Assembly: GCA_040905865.1 (NCBI GenBank)
Contig: JBBDQU010000074.1
Span: forward strand, 161,809-225,808
DNA: 64,000 nt
Source of the DNA: Alphaproteobacteria bacterium
GTDB taxonomy: Bacteria; Pseudomonadota; Alphaproteobacteria; UBA8366; GCA-2717185
Reading direction: 5' to 3'
Position numbers and translations under genes: made by a program. The notes beneath the pieces were generated by a model. It saw only the letters and a program-made list of their open reading frames with translations, ran no database searches and was not told the DNA's origin. The stretch's first letter is position 1. Every line of letters starts with the position of its first letter. Positions 54,216 to 64,000 of the stretch are shown in pieces.

Positions 54216-55070
54216 TCAGTCGCCGCCGCGCTGTTCGCGCCGGGACATGAACGCCAGCCGTTCAAACAACTGCACATCCTGTTCGTTTTTCAGCAGGGCG
54301 CCGTACAGCGGCGGGATCAGTTTGCTGGGATCCTTGCTGCGCAGGACTTCGGCGGGAATATCCTCCGTCATCAGCAGTTTGATCCAGTCGAGCAACTCGG
54401 AAGTCGACGGCCGCTTTTTCAGCCCTGGAACCTCCCGGACGTCATAGAACAGGTTAAGCGCCTCACGAACCAGTTCGCCCTGAATATCGGGATAATGCAC
54501 GTTCACGATCCGGAGCATCGTGTCCCGGTCTGGGAATGAAATATAGTGGAAGAAGCAGCGCCGCAGGAACGCGTCCGGCAGTTCCTTTTCATTGTTCGAT
54601 GTGATGATCACGATCGGTCGGTTGACCGCGCGCACCGTTTCACGGGTTTCGTAAACGAAGAACTCCATGCGATCGAGTTCCAGCAGCAGGTCGTTCGGGA
54701 ACTCGATATCCGCCTTGTCGATTTCGTCGATCAGCAGGACCGGCTTGGTATCGTTCGTGAACGCTTCCCACAGCTTGCCGCGCATGATGTAGTTGGCGAT
54801 ATCGTGCACGCTGTCATTGCCCAGTTGACTGTCGCGCAGGCGCCGCACGGCATCATATTCGTACAACCCCTGCTGCGCCGTAGTCGTCGACTTGACGTGC
54901 CATTCGATCAGCGGCATTTCCAGCGCGCGCGCGACCTCCTGCGCCAGGACCGTCTTGCCGGTTCCCGGCTCTCCCTTGATCAGGAGCGGCCTTTCCAGCA
55001 CCGCGGCGGCATTCACGGCGACGCGCAGGTCTTCTGTGGCGATATAACTGTCGGTGCTATCGAAACGCAT
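54216..55070 (-). CDS. MoxR/CoxD-type AAA+ ATPase
   Basis: The 284-residue AAA+ chaperone-like ATPase has Walker A GEPGTGKT near residue 32, Walker B VLLIDEIDKAD near residue 97, sensor 1 VIITSNNEKELPDA and arginine finger FLRRCFFHY. The arrangement with a VWA protein is the MoxR-VWA pattern. The start at 55070 is set by family similarity (Met-Arg-Phe-Asp-Ser); the ribosome site is weak. alaS lies 62 bp upstream on the same strand. Confidence 0.9.
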   Translation of the reverse strand: MRFDSTDSYIATEDLRVAVNAAAVLERPLLIKGEPGTGKTVLAQEVARALEMPLIEWHVKSTTTAQQGLYEYDAVRRLRDSQLGNDSVHDIANYIMRGKLWEAFTNDTKPVLLIDEIDKADIEFPNDLLLELDRMEFFVYETRETVRAVNRPIVIITSNNEKELPDAFLRRCFFHYISFPDRDTMLRIVNVHYPDIQGELVREALNLFYDVREVPGLKKRPSTSELLDWIKLLMTEDIPAEVLRSKDPSKLIPPLYGALLKNEQDVQLFERLAFMSRREQRGGD

Positions 55071-55132
55071 GCTCTGGCCCTGTGCTGTCCGTGAAAAACT
55101 GTGGCAAAGACTATGCGGCGACATAGCCGCGA

Positions 55133-57787
55133 TCAACCCTGGCCGGCAAGCGCGGCCTCTATCGCGGCAATGGCCTCGGCCGCGGACGCGCCGTTCGGCC
55201 CGCCCGCCTGCGCCATATCGGGACGGCCGCCGCCGCCCTTGCCGCCCAGCGCGACCGACCCGACCCGCACCAGATCGACCGCATTCAGCCGGTCTGTCAG
55301 ATCATCCGTGACAGCGACAACAATAGACGCCTTGCCGTCAGCGACCGCAACAAGCACAACAACGCCGCTGCCGATCTGCGATTTCAGGGAATCCGCCAGC
55401 GGCTTCAATTCCCTGGCCGGCACATCCGCGAGCACGCGGGCGGCGAAGGCAATCCCGTCAATTTTTTTAACTTCGGACGATTTTTCCGCGCCCGCGCCCC
55501 CGCCCATTGCCAGCTTGCGCCGCAAATCCGAAAGCTCCCGTTCCAGGCGACGGCGTTCTTCCAGCAGGGCGCCGATCCGTTCCGCAAGATCGCCCGGCGA
55601 TGATTTCAGGATCGCCGCGGCTTCGCGAAGCCGCGCGGTCTGTTCCTTCGCGTACTGGACCGCCGCCGCGCCCGTCATGGCCTCGATCCGCCGCACGCCC
55701 GCCGCCACAGCGGATTCGTTGGTGATGACGAAATATCCGATGTCGCCCGTGCGGCTGACATGAGTGCCGCCGCATAGTTCGACCGAAAAAATGTCGCGGG
55801 CATCGCCGCCCATGGAGACCACGCGAACTTCTTCACCGTATTTCTCGCCAAACAGCGCCAGGGCGCCTGCCTTGACCGCGTCATCCGGGGTCATCAGCCG
55901 CGTCGTTACCTCGCTGTTCGCGACAATGCGTGCATTTACTGCGGCTTCGACCGCCGTCAGTTCGTCTTCCGACACCGGTTTCGGGTGGCTGAAATCGAAT
56001 CGCAGATAGCCGGGACCGACAAGCGAGCCCTTCTGGGTCACATGGTCCCCAAGCTGGCGGCGCAGCGCCTCATGCAGGAGATGCGTCACCGAATGGTTGG
56101 CGCGTAGCCTGGAACGCCGGCCGCCCTCGACATGCATTTCGACCACGTCGCCGACACGAAGCGTCCCCTTGCGTACCGTCCCCAGGTGGACAATGACGTC
56201 ATCGACCTTCTTTTGCGTGTCCCGCACGACAAACTCGTCGCCGTCGCCCGTATACATGGATCCGGTGTCACCCGCCTGTCCGCCCGATTCCCCGTAAAAG
56301 GGAGTCTGGTTGACGAGCACCGCCGCTTCGTCGCCTTCATTGGCGGCGTCAGCGTTCTTGCCATCGACGATGATGGCGGCGACCACTCCTTCGGCCTGCT
56401 CCGTCGCATAGCCGAGGAATTCCGTGGCGCCCAGTTTTTCGCGAAGATCGAACCAGACCGCTTCCGTCGCGGCCTCACCCGATCCGCTCCAGTTCTTGCG
56501 GGCTTCTTCCCGCTGGCGGGCCATGGCGGCATTGAAGCCGGCCAGATCGACCTGCCTGCCCTGGCCGCGCAGGATGTCCTGCGTCAGGTCGAGCGGAAAC
56601 CCGTACGTATCGTACAGTCGGAACGCGACATCGCCCTGCAGCGTGGCGCCATCGCCCAATTTCGCGGTTTCCTCCTCAAGCAGCCGAATGCCGCGCGCCA
56701 GTGTCCGGTTGAACCGGCTTTCCTCGAGGCGGAGCGTTTCGGTGATCAGCGCCTCGGCGCGCACCAGTTCGGGATAGGCCTGCCCCATCATTTTGACCAG
56801 GGTCGGCACCAGCCGCCACATCAGCGGTTCCTGGCTGCCCAGCAGGTGAACATGGCGCATGGCGCGGCGCATGATCCGCCGCAGCACATAGCCGCGCCCC
56901 TCATTCGACGGCAGCACGCCATCGGCGATCAGAAAACATGTCGACCGCAGGTGATCGGCAATCACGCGGTGCGATACGGCGCTCTTGCCATCCGGATCGG
57001 AACTTGTCAGATGCGCGGACGCTTCGATGATGGACCGGAACAGATCGATCGCGTAGCTGTCATTGGTGCCCTGCAGGGTTGCGGTGATCCGCTCCAGCCC
57101 CATGCCGGTATCCACCGACGGACGCGGCAGAACGAGGCGCGTGTCGGCGGAAACCTGCTCAAACTGCATGAAGACCAGGTTCCAGATTTCGATGAACCTG
57201 TCCCCGTCCTCGTCCGGACTTCCGGGCGGTCCGCCGGGAATATGCGGACCGTGGTCGTAGAAAATTTCCGAACAGGGCCCGCAGGGACCGGTATCGCCCA
57301 TCGCCCAGAAATTGTCCGACGTCCCGATGCGGACGATCTTGCTTTCCGGCAGTCCGGCAACCTTGCGCCACAGGCCGAACGCCTCTTCGTCATCGGCGTA
57401 AACCGTGACAAGCAGTTTTTCGACCGGGAGACCGAATTCCCGCGTGACCAGGTTCCAGGCCAGTTCAATGGCCCGTTCCTTGAAATAGTCGCCGAACGAA
57501 AAATTGCCGAGCATTTCGAAAAACGTATTGTGCCGGACCGTGTATCCGACGTTTTCGAGATCGTTGTGCTTTCCGCCGGCGCGCACGCATTTCTGGGATG
57601 TCGTGGCGCGGTCATAGGACCGCTGTTCCGCGCCGGTGAACACGTTCTTGAACTGCACCATGCCCGCATTGGTGAACATGAGAGTCGGATCGTTGCGCGG
57701 CACCAGCGGCGATGACGCAACGACTTCGTGATCATGGCGTTTAAAATAGTCCAGAAACGCGGTCCGGATTTCGTTGGCGCCCTGCAT
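55133..57787 (-). CDS. alaS: Alanine-tRNA ligase
   Basis: The 884-residue class II synthetase charges tRNA-Ala. Visible parts are the catalytic core ([29 protein letters not shown]), the editing domain with Zn ligands HSVTHLLH and [15 protein letters not shown], a coiled-coil-like segment ([19 protein letters not shown] near 735) and a C-terminal Ala domain ([22 protein letters not shown]) with DHHA1-like function. The start at 57787 has AAGGGTG about 6 nt upstream. Length is normal. Confidence 0.97.
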   Translation of the reverse strand: MQGANEIRTAFLDYFKRHDHEVVASSPLVPRNDPTLMFTNAGMVQFKNVFTGAEQRSYDRATTSQKCVRAGGKHNDLENVGYTVRHNTFFEMLGNFSFGDYFKERAIELAWNLVTREFGLPVEKLLVTVYADDEEAFGLWRKVAGLPESKIVRIGTSDNFWAMGDTGPCGPCSEIFYDHGPHIPGGPPGSPDEDGDRFIEIWNLVFMQFEQVSADTRLVLPRPSVDTGMGLERITATLQGTNDSYAIDLFRSIIEASAHLTSSDPDGKSAVSHRVIADHLRSTCFLIADGVLPSNEGRGYVLRRIMRRAMRHVHLLGSQEPLMWRLVPTLVKMMGQAYPELVRAEALITETLRLEESRFNRTLARGIRLLEEETAKLGDGATLQGDVAFRLYDTYGFPLDLTQDILRGQGRQVDLAGFNAAMARQREEARKNWSGSGEAATEAVWFDLREKLGATEFLGYATEQAEGVVAAIIVDGKNADAANEGDEAAVLVNQTPFYGESGGQAGDTGSMYTGDGDEFVVRDTQKKVDDVIVHLGTVRKGTLRVGDVVEMHVEGGRRSRLRANHSVTHLLHEALRRQLGDHVTQKGSLVGPGYLRFDFSHPKPVSEDELTAVEAAVNARIVANSEVTTRLMTPDDAVKAGALALFGEKYGEEVRVVSMGGDARDIFSVELCGGTHVSRTGDIGYFVITNESAVAAGVRRIEAMTGAAAVQYAKEQTARLREAAAILKSSPGDLAERIGALLEERRRLERELSDLRRKLAMGGGAGAEKSSEVKKIDGIAFAARVLADVPARELKPLADSLKSQIGSGVVVLVAVADGKASIVVAVTDDLTDRLNAVDLVRVGSVALGGKGGGGRPDMAQAGGPNGASAAEAIAAIEAALAGQG

Positions 57788-58042
57788 GACTTGCACCCTT
57801 GTTTTTTTTACGCTTCCACGCGCGGATAGAAACGGATTCGATCCGCCTTGCCAATGCTCCCGAACCCCGCGAAACGGCGTTTTAGCCCGGAGGTCTTATC
57901 CTGTCCAGCGAACAACGGCGCACCGGGGAGTAGCCTGGCGCCGGGTCCGATATTGGATATGGAAGTCATCCGCGCGCTTCGCGTAAACTCCCGCATGCCG
58001 GATCGGCCCGGAGTTGTTCCCAACACGCACAGTATCGAGACC

Positions 58043-58543
58043 ATGTCCTTCAATTTCACAATTGTTTCCCTGACCGCCGCGCTCCTCTGCCTTTTCCTTG
58101 CATCCCCGGTACAGGCACAGAATCCGCACGGGCAGATCTTCGACGCCTGGCGCGTCCAGTGCAATTCCCCGACGGGGGCACCGGCCGTCTGCCAGATGTT
58201 TCAGAATATCGTCGTGAAGGACAGCGGCGAACCGGTCCTGCGGTTTTTCGTCGGTTATCAGGGAGAAGGTGAAACGCCAATCGGCGTCCTTGTCGTGCCC
58301 CTCGGCGTCCACCTGCCCTCCGGCATTACCCTGAAGATCGACGACGGGCAGGCCTATGAACTGACAATCGAGGTCTGCCTGCCGAACGGTTGCCGGGCCC
58401 GCTTTGGATTTGACCGGAATTTCCTTGACCTGTTCAAGCAGGGCAGCAACGGCACTGTTTCCTTTGTCGGCGGAAACCGACAGCCGTTCAATGTCCCGAT
58501 CTCGCTAATAGGCTTTACCGCCGCGCTGAAGGCCATTCGCTGA
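58043..58543 (+). CDS. Invasion-associated locus B (IalB) family secreted protein
   Basis: The 166-residue protein has a signal peptide (hydrophobic run, cleavage near PVQAQ at residue 23) and the IalB domain: FDAWRVQCNSPTG, CQMFQNIV, VLVVPLGVHLPSGITLKID and EVCLPNGCRARFG. Two Cys pairs probably form disulfides. IalB members are widespread in alphaproteobacteria and named after a Bartonella factor; the name does not imply pathogenicity here. The open frame extends to 57848 but the signal peptide fixes the start at 58043. Confidence 0.9.
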   Translation: MSFNFTIVSLTAALLCLFLASPVQAQNPHGQIFDAWRVQCNSPTGAPAVCQMFQNIVVKDSGEPVLRFFVGYQGEGETPIGVLVVPLGVHLPSGITLKIDDGQAYELTIEVCLPNGCRARFGFDRNFLDLFKQGSNGTVSFVGGNRQPFNVPISLIGFTAALKAIR

Positions 58544-58635
58544 TCCAGGCCATCGCCGGTTTCCGGCCGCGCCGGAGGAACATTCTTACCCGGCGACACA
58601 CAATGGCCAATCAACTCAGCCCCCTGGCAGTTGAA

Positions 58636-58673
58636 ATGGCCGGCCTGCCGTGGAATGCGACGAAGCCGGCCAT
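58636..58673 (-). terminator. Possible recA terminator hairpin
   Basis: ATGGCCGGC (58636-58644) pairs perfectly with GCCGGCCAT (58665-58673), with a 20-nt loop and a short T-run (TTTC) after it on the minus strand. It lies 31 bp beyond the recA stop. The large loop makes it a weak candidate. Confidence 0.35.
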
Positions 58674-58703
58674 TCACCATTCCCTTATCGGGCCCGAAAC
58701 CCG

Positions 58704-59831
58704 TTACACGCCGTCCGTCGCCGCATCGTCAGGACCCGGATTACCGGGCCCGGTATCGTCGGGAGAGGCGTCATCGTCACCGGAAGAACCGTCCAGCATG
58801 GTTTCGGCGATCAGGCCGGCATTTTCGCGAATCTTTGATTCAATCCTGGCGGCGACATCGGGGTTTTCGCACAGGAACCGCTTGGCGTTCTCGCGCCCCT
58901 GCCCGATCCGCTGGCTGTCATAGGAAAACCACGATCCGGATTTTTCGACGATCCCCGCATTGACGCCAAGATCCAGCAATTCGCCGGTCTTCGAAATACC
59001 CTCGCCATACATGATATCGAATTCGACGACCTTGAATGGCGGCGCGACCTTGTTTTTCACGACCTTGACCCGGGTCTGGTTGCCGACCACGTCATCCCGG
59101 TCCTTGATGGCGCCGATCCGGCGGATATCCAAACGGACACTTGCGTAGAACTTCAGGGCGTTGCCGCCGCTCGTCGTTTCCGGATTGCCGAACATGACAC
59201 CGATCTTCAGCCGTATCTGGTTGATAAAGATCACCATGCAGCGCGAACGCGAAATGGACGATGTCAGCTTGCGCAGCGCCTGGCTCATCAGTCGCGCCTG
59301 CAGCCCGACATGGGTATCCCCCATCTCACCCTCAAGTTCGGCCCGCGGCACCAGGGCGGCCACGGAATCGACGACCAGCACATCAATTGCACCGGAACGC
59401 ACCAGTGTATCGGTGATTTCCAGCGCCTGTTCACCGGTATCCGGCTGTGAAATCAGCAATTCGTCCAGATTGACGCCGAGCTTGCGTGCATACCCCGGAT
59501 CGAGCGCATGTTCCGCATCCACAAATGCGCAGGTGCCGCCCAGTTTCTGGGCTTCCGCGACGACATGAAGCGCCAGCGTCGTCTTGCCCGAGCTTTCCGG
59601 CCCGTAAATTTCGATCACGCGGCCGCGCGGAAACCCGCCGATGCCTAGCGCGATATCAAGCCCCAGCGACCCGCTCGAAACCGAATCGATTTCGACCGCC
59701 TGACCATGCTGGCCAAGCTTCATTATGGATCCCTTGCCGAAGGACCTTTCAATCTGTGCGAGAGCGGCGTCCAGCGCCTTGGTCTTGTCCATGCTGTCCT
59801 TTTGTACGAGCTGTAATGCGGAATTCGACAT
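58704..59831 (-). CDS. recA: RecA recombinase
   Basis: The 375-residue protein catalyses strand exchange and triggers LexA self-cleavage. Walker A is GPESSGKT at 77-84; also visible are the [11 protein letters not shown] segment, loop [22 protein letters not shown] and [25 protein letters not shown]. The C-terminal tail is acidic and Gly/Asp-rich, as usual. The start at 59831 (Met-Ser-Asn-Ser-Ala) is set by family. An SOS box lies about 80 nt upstream. Confidence 0.98.
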   Translation of the reverse strand: MSNSALQLVQKDSMDKTKALDAALAQIERSFGKGSIMKLGQHGQAVEIDSVSSGSLGLDIALGIGGFPRGRVIEIYGPESSGKTTLALHVVAEAQKLGGTCAFVDAEHALDPGYARKLGVNLDELLISQPDTGEQALEITDTLVRSGAIDVLVVDSVAALVPRAELEGEMGDTHVGLQARLMSQALRKLTSSISRSRCMVIFINQIRLKIGVMFGNPETTSGGNALKFYASVRLDIRRIGAIKDRDDVVGNQTRVKVVKNKVAPPFKVVEFDIMYGEGISKTGELLDLGVNAGIVEKSGSWFSYDSQRIGQGRENAKRFLCENPDVAARIESKIRENAGLIAETMLDGSSGDDDASPDDTGPGNPGPDDAATDGV

Positions 59832-59907
59832 GATTTTCTCCCATATCCCACGGCATCGAAGGGTTGTAAACAGACGGCCAGTGTACACTATTTGTTCTCA
59901 CACGCAA

Positions 59908-59922
59908 GTTCTTTTTTTGTTC
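59908..59922 (-). promoter_or_regulatory. SOS box (LexA site) of recA
   Basis: GTTC-N7-GTTC (59908-59911 and 59919-59922), which is the GAAC-N7-GAAC direct repeat on the recA strand, matches the alphaproteobacterial LexA consensus. The seven-base spacer here is all T. It lies 77 nt upstream of the recA start. A further GTTC starts at 59894, but its spacing of 10 does not fit. Confidence 0.8.
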
Positions 59923-60072
59923 TCTGCGAACTTATGCTTTTAATCCGGAACGACAATCATGGTTTCGTCCGATGAATATCGCGTCCGCTATGATAAAAAA
60001 GGAGGGGCCACGCGATGGTTACGCGTCATTGCGGCTAGCCGGGGCCGGTCGCATGCTCTAACAATACCGGCC

Positions 60073-62100
60073 ATGTTCGAGACATTGCTCATTGCCAATC
60101 GCGGCGAAATAGCCTGCCGCATTATCGCGACGGCGCGGCGCCTGGGGCTGCGCACGATTGCGGTCTATTCGGACGCGGATGCCGAATCGCGACACGTCGC
60201 CCTGGCCGATTCCGCGCTCCATATCGGACCGTCGCCGGCTCGGGAAAGCTATCTGGATATCGACCGGCTGGTCGCGGCCGTTCGCCGCAGCGGCGCCGAC
60301 GCCGTGCATCCGGGATACGGCTTCCTGTCCGAGAACGCGGCGTTCGCGGAAGCCGTCGCCGGGGCCGGAGCCGTATTCGTCGGCCCGCCGCCCGCGGCAA
60401 TCCGGGCGATGGGGTCGAAGGTCAACGCCAAGCGCATCATGGCGGAAGCCGGGGTGCCGCTGGTGCCCGGCTATCATGAGGACGATCAGGACCCGGCGAT
60501 TCTGGCGGAGGCCGCCGCTACGATCGGCTATCCGGTACTCATCAAGGCTTCGGCCGGCGGCGGCGGGCGCGGCATGCGGCGGGTCGACGCGGCGGCGGAC
60601 TTCATCAAGGCGCTTGAAGGCGCACAGCGCGAGGCAAAATCCGGTTTCGGCGACGATACGGTGCTGATCGAAAAATACGTCACCCGGCCCCGCCATATCG
60701 AGATGCAGGTATTCGCCGACCGCCATGGCAACGCGGTGCACCTTTTCGAACGCGATTGCTCCATCCAGCGGCGGCACCAGAAGGTCGTCGAGGAGGCCCC
60801 GGCGCCCGGCGTCATCCCGACGATGCGCGCCGCCATGGGCGATGCCGCCATCGCCGCGGCCAGGGCCATCGGCTATGAAGGCGCGGGTACGGTGGAGTTT
60901 ATCGTCGATACCGGCCCGGAGGGGCAGCCGGGCGATTTCTATTTCATGGAAATGAATACGCGGCTGCAGGTCGAGCATCCGGTCACCGAAATGATCACCG
61001 GACTCGATCTGGTCGAGTGGCAGCTCATCGTCGCCGCCGGCGGGCCCCTGCCGCGGAACCAGGACGACATCGCCGCGAACGGCCATGCGGTCGAAGTGCG
61101 GCTCTACGCGGAAAATCCCGAGAAGAATTTCATGCCGCAGACCGGGCGGCTGGCGCATCTGCGGTTTCCCGCCCCCTCGCCGCATATCCGGATCGATACC
61201 GGCATTCGCGAAGGCGATTCCGTATCCATGTTCTATGACCCGATGATCGCCAAGATCATCGCCTGGGACCATGATCGGGACGGCGCCCTGCGCCGCCTGC
61301 GGAGCGCGCTGCGGACAACCGAGATTGCCGGGCTGACCACCAACCTGCCCTTTCTGGCGGCGATCGCGGCGCACCCGGCCTTCGGCGCGGCGGCGCTGGA
61401 AACCGGATTCATCGACATCCACGCGGCCGACATCATTCCCGAATCGCCGCCGGCAAGCCGGGAGGTTCTTGCGCTGGCGGCCCTGTCAGAATTGCTGGAC
61501 ATCGCGGCGCGGACGGCGGACCGCGCCGCGCATTCCCCCGATCCGCATTCGCCCTGGCATGCGCGCGACGGGTGGCGGCTCTGCGGCGCCGCAGAAACCG
61601 TATTCCATTTTACCGACGGTACCGTCCGTAACGGGCCGGTCATGACAATCCGGGCCATACCGGAAGCCGGGGGCCACCGGCTGACCATGGACGGCTGCGA
61701 CATGCTGGTGCGAGGCGCCCTGGACAATGACGGCGCGATGCTTGCGGAAATCGGCGGCGCGCGAATGACCGCGACCGTGCGCCGCGACGGAGACTCGATG
61801 CAGATCGTCATGCCGGGACACAGCCACCGGCTGTTGCGGGTCGATCCCGCCGCCATCGCCGCGCGGCAGGCGCCCGCCGCGGGCGGACGGCTGACCGCCC
61901 CGATGCCGGGCCGTATCGTCGCCATCCACACCGCCGCCGGCGACAGAGTCCGGGCCGGCCAGGCGCTGGTCGTGCTTGAGGCCATGAAAATGGAACATAT
62001 CGTCGTCGCAACCGCGGATGGCGTCGTGGCGCAGTTGCGCTGCGCAGCCGGCGACCAGGTCGCGGACGGCGACGAATTGCTGACGCTGGAAGGGCCGTAG
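60073..62100 (+). CDS. Acyl-CoA carboxylase alpha subunit (biotin carboxylase plus biotin carrier)
   Basis: The 675-residue protein has a biotin carboxylase domain (opening FETLLIANRGEIACRI, then KASAGGGGRGMR, EKYVTRPRHIEMQ, EMNTRLQVEHPVTEMI) up to about residue 450, a BT domain, and a C-terminal biotinyl domain with the AMKM lysine near residue 640. The size fits methylcrotonyl- or propionyl-CoA carboxylase alpha. No carboxyltransferase beta subunit is in the window, so the substrate cannot be set. The start at 60073 is chosen because the family begins there; the frame is open from 59959. Confidence 0.92.
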   Translation: MFETLLIANRGEIACRIIATARRLGLRTIAVYSDADAESRHVALADSALHIGPSPARESYLDIDRLVAAVRRSGADAVHPGYGFLSENAAFAEAVAGAGAVFVGPPPAAIRAMGSKVNAKRIMAEAGVPLVPGYHEDDQDPAILAEAAATIGYPVLIKASAGGGGRGMRRVDAAADFIKALEGAQREAKSGFGDDTVLIEKYVTRPRHIEMQVFADRHGNAVHLFERDCSIQRRHQKVVEEAPAPGVIPTMRAAMGDAAIAAARAIGYEGAGTVEFIVDTGPEGQPGDFYFMEMNTRLQVEHPVTEMITGLDLVEWQLIVAAGGPLPRNQDDIAANGHAVEVRLYAENPEKNFMPQTGRLAHLRFPAPSPHIRIDTGIREGDSVSMFYDPMIAKIIAWDHDRDGALRRLRSALRTTEIAGLTTNLPFLAAIAAHPAFGAAALETGFIDIHAADIIPESPPASREVLALAALSELLDIAARTADRAAHSPDPHSPWHARDGWRLCGAAETVFHFTDGTVRNGPVMTIRAIPEAGGHRLTMDGCDMLVRGALDNDGAMLAEIGGARMTATVRRDGDSMQIVMPGHSHRLLRVDPAAIAARQAPAAGGRLTAPMPGRIVAIHTAAGDRVRAGQALVVLEAMKMEHIVVATADGVVAQLRCAAGDQVADGDELLTLEGP

Positions 62101-62118
62101 GCGGGGACGGGAAAATTC

Positions 62119-62361
62119 ATGCCCTGCGATAATGAAACCGACGATGACGACGGACCGGCATTTGATTTCGATCCGGCCATGCCGGCCCGGGCGGAACACG
62201 CCATCGACGCCCATGGCGACGGATTCCGTGACGCGGTCAAACGGCGTATCACGGATATGATCCGGTTGAGCGACTCCCTGGCTGTCCCTGCCGAAGCGGG
62301 AGAGGAAAACGGCGCCATTCTGGCGGCGCTTCAAGAGCTTGCCCGCCGGCACATGGCCTAG
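62119..62361 (+). CDS. Small acidic hypothetical protein
   Basis: The 80-residue frame is rich in Asp/Glu at its N-terminus (NETDDDDGPAFDFD) and has a helical C-terminal half. A GGGGACGGGA stretch precedes the ATG by about 8 nt. It follows the carboxylase gene by 18 bp on the same strand. I see no family match, so it may be lineage-specific. Confidence 0.5.
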   Translation: MPCDNETDDDDGPAFDFDPAMPARAEHAIDAHGDGFRDAVKRRITDMIRLSDSLAVPAEAGEENGAILAALQELARRHMA

Positions 62362-62391
62362 CGGCGTGGCTCTTACACCGCACGCCATAAC

Positions 62392-62826
62392 ATGACCGTT
62401 CATCTGATCAAGCTCAGCGTCGGCGTGGAGAGCGTGGAGCACCTGTCCGCGCTCCAGCAACGCAGGCTCCAGGATGCGCGGCGTTCCGGGCTGGGCGACC
62501 GGTTGTGGCATCAGACGCGCCATATGCCGCGCCGGGCCGCGGAACTTCTGGACGGCGGCTCCATCTACTGGGTTATCAAGGGCGCCATCCGGGCCCGGCA
62601 GCGCGTATGCGAGCTGGAAGCCGTGACCGACGAGGAAGGCACCCGCCGCTGCCGGCTGATCCTCATACCCGGGCTTACGGAAACCGTCGCCTGGCCGCGG
62701 CGCCCGTTCCAGGGCTGGCGATATTTGGAACCGGCCGATGCACCGCCGGATATCGGTGACGCCGGCGCCGATGGGGAAATGCCGCCGGAAATGGCGGCCG
62801 AACTACGGGCGCTCGGCCTGATATAG
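62392..62826 (+). CDS. DUF1489 family protein
   Basis: The 144-residue protein has the DUF1489 pattern: a VHLIKLSVGVESVEHL opening, a TRHMPRRAAELLDGGSIYWVIKG block and a late LTETVAWPRRPFQGWRYL. The family is alphaproteobacterial and uncharacterised, often encoded near rRNA or recA regions. It follows the small acidic gene by 30 bp, and the rRNA promoter region begins about 165 bp after its stop. Confidence 0.85.
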   Translation: MTVHLIKLSVGVESVEHLSALQQRRLQDARRSGLGDRLWHQTRHMPRRAAELLDGGSIYWVIKGAIRARQRVCELEAVTDEEGTRRCRLILIPGLTETVAWPRRPFQGWRYLEPADAPPDIGDAGADGEMPPEMAAELRALGLI

Positions 62827-62923
62827 CGGGCTTTTCGCGGCTCGATTCGGCGCCATTGAAAAAAACTTCATTTTGTTCGCTGCGAAGGCTGGACAAGCAT
62901 CGGCGCCTCGCTTATATCCCATG

Positions 62924-62977
62924 CCGCTGCCGCCTTCAGCGGCCCGGGATACCGGGTCGACGGCAAGGCGGCGGCGG
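62924..62977. terminator. Imperfect hairpin between DUF1489 gene and rrn promoter
   Basis: CCGCTGCCGCCTT (62924-62936) pairs with AAGGCGGCGGCGG (62965-62977), with one mismatch and a further small hairpin in the loop. It may stop readthrough into the rRNA operon, though it lacks a T-run. Confidence 0.35.
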
Positions 62978-62996
62978 TTCTGTAGTGACATTCATG

Positions 62997-63025
62997 TTGC
63001 GCAGAAACAATTAATTCGTTATAGT
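62997..63025 (+). promoter_or_regulatory. Candidate rRNA operon promoter
   Basis: TTGCGC (62997-63002) and TATAGT (63020-63025) are separated by exactly 17 nt, in an AT-rich patch otherwise absent from the neighbourhood. Transcription would start about 300 nt upstream of mature 16S rRNA, a normal leader length. Confidence 0.55.
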
Positions 63026-63324
63026 GAAAAGTTGCACCCCTCCCCTTGGGAAGGTGGTGCATTCGACGCGGACTGATATTGCGTTGCTGTTCTAGTTTAT
63101 TGTGAATCGGAAATGGAAGGGATGCGCGGGCGGCGGTTTGGCTGTTTGTTTGGCCGGGCTGGAGTATAACTCGTGCTGGCGCATTCTGATGATAAGAGCT
63201 TCTGGTTTGTGGCTGGCTTCGGCTGGTTTGGACCGGGAGTGTCTGCGTAAGATTGTGCCTGGACGAGGCTCCGTCAAAGCTTTGGGATGGTTTCTGATTT
63301 ATCGGGATCTGTTTCATGGCGAAT
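63026..63324 (+). other. rRNA operon leader
   Basis: Between the candidate promoter and 16S rRNA lies about 300 nt with G/T-rich, non-coding composition (repeated TGG/CTGG runs). It should contain the antitermination and RNase III processing sequences, but I could not place boxA or the processing stem with confidence because the 3' partner is outside the window. The frame at 63102-63326 is not a gene. Confidence 0.6.

Positions 63325-64000
<676 letters not shown>

Noticed and set aside
56132..57715. A 527-codon frame antisense to alaS
   Set aside because: alaS is certain from its motifs; the antisense product is low-quality.

Overview
The window is GC-rich chromosomal DNA from an alphaproteobacterium, probably of the Rhodospirillales or a related marine/soil lineage. 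The evidence is the alphaproteobacterial 16S rRNA 5' half at the right end, a GTTC-N7-GTTC SOS box upstream of recA, a eukaryote-type NADP isocitrate dehydrogenase, a RpoH-type sigma factor, HisZ, and the alphaproteobacterial families DUF3126, DUF1489 and DUF2336. No phage, insertion sequence, integrase or CRISPR array is visible.

Layout, left to right. 0-5 kb: the tail of a Lys/Pro-rich protein, a lipase-like hydrolase, a DUF350 membrane protein, tRNA-Glu(CTC), threonine aldolase, an RluA-type pseudouridine synthase and rpoH. 5-7.7 kb: a membrane protein paired with a tail-anchored protein-kinase-like protein that looks catalytically dead. 7.9-14.2 kb: hisZ-purA and serC-serA plus an FG-GAP secreted protein. 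14.4-20.1 kb: two convergent SLC13/RCK permeases, an EamA exporter and a tartrate-dehydrogenase-like enzyme. 20.3-26.7 kb: DUF3126, Sua5/TsaC, an FAD-linked 2-hydroxyacid dehydrogenase, a DmdC-like acyl-CoA dehydrogenase and the folate genes folK-folP and folB.

26.8-42.5 kb is the accessory part. It holds two unknown envelope proteins, a DapA-like aldolase and an orphan TRAP binding protein. A tight seven-gene catabolic operon follows (fumarase-superfamily lyase, 3-hydroxyisobutyrate-dehydrogenase-like enzyme, ring-hydroxylating oxygenase alpha and beta, MaoC, acyl-CoA dehydrogenase, CaiB/BaiF CoA-transferase). Converging on it is a phosphonate-biosynthesis operon: PEP mutase fused to a nucleotidyltransferase, phosphonopyruvate decarboxylase, and an alpha/beta-hydrolase-fold protein lacking the usual Ser and His. 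A second CaiB/BaiF gene is divergent from it. No transcription factor is encoded in this stretch.

42.5-64 kb returns to housekeeping: a lone receiver protein, pssA-psd (phosphatidylethanolamine synthesis), a LysM protein, a diheme cytochrome, a LOG-family protein, an unrecognised 456-aa protein, icd, a CoxE-like VWA protein and a MoxR ATPase separated by a DUF2336 gene, alaS, an IalB-like protein, recA, a biotin-carboxylase subunit, DUF1489, and the start of an rRNA operon.

The most unusual signal is a family of dispersed palindromic elements. Two 62-nt palindromes (type B) and two 58/60-nt palindromes (type A) are paired at 42.5 and 45.1 kb in opposite orientation, joined by a small third hairpin whose stem shows compensatory base changes. 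Degenerate copies follow folB and icd. Several copies abut or supply the stop codon of the adjacent gene.
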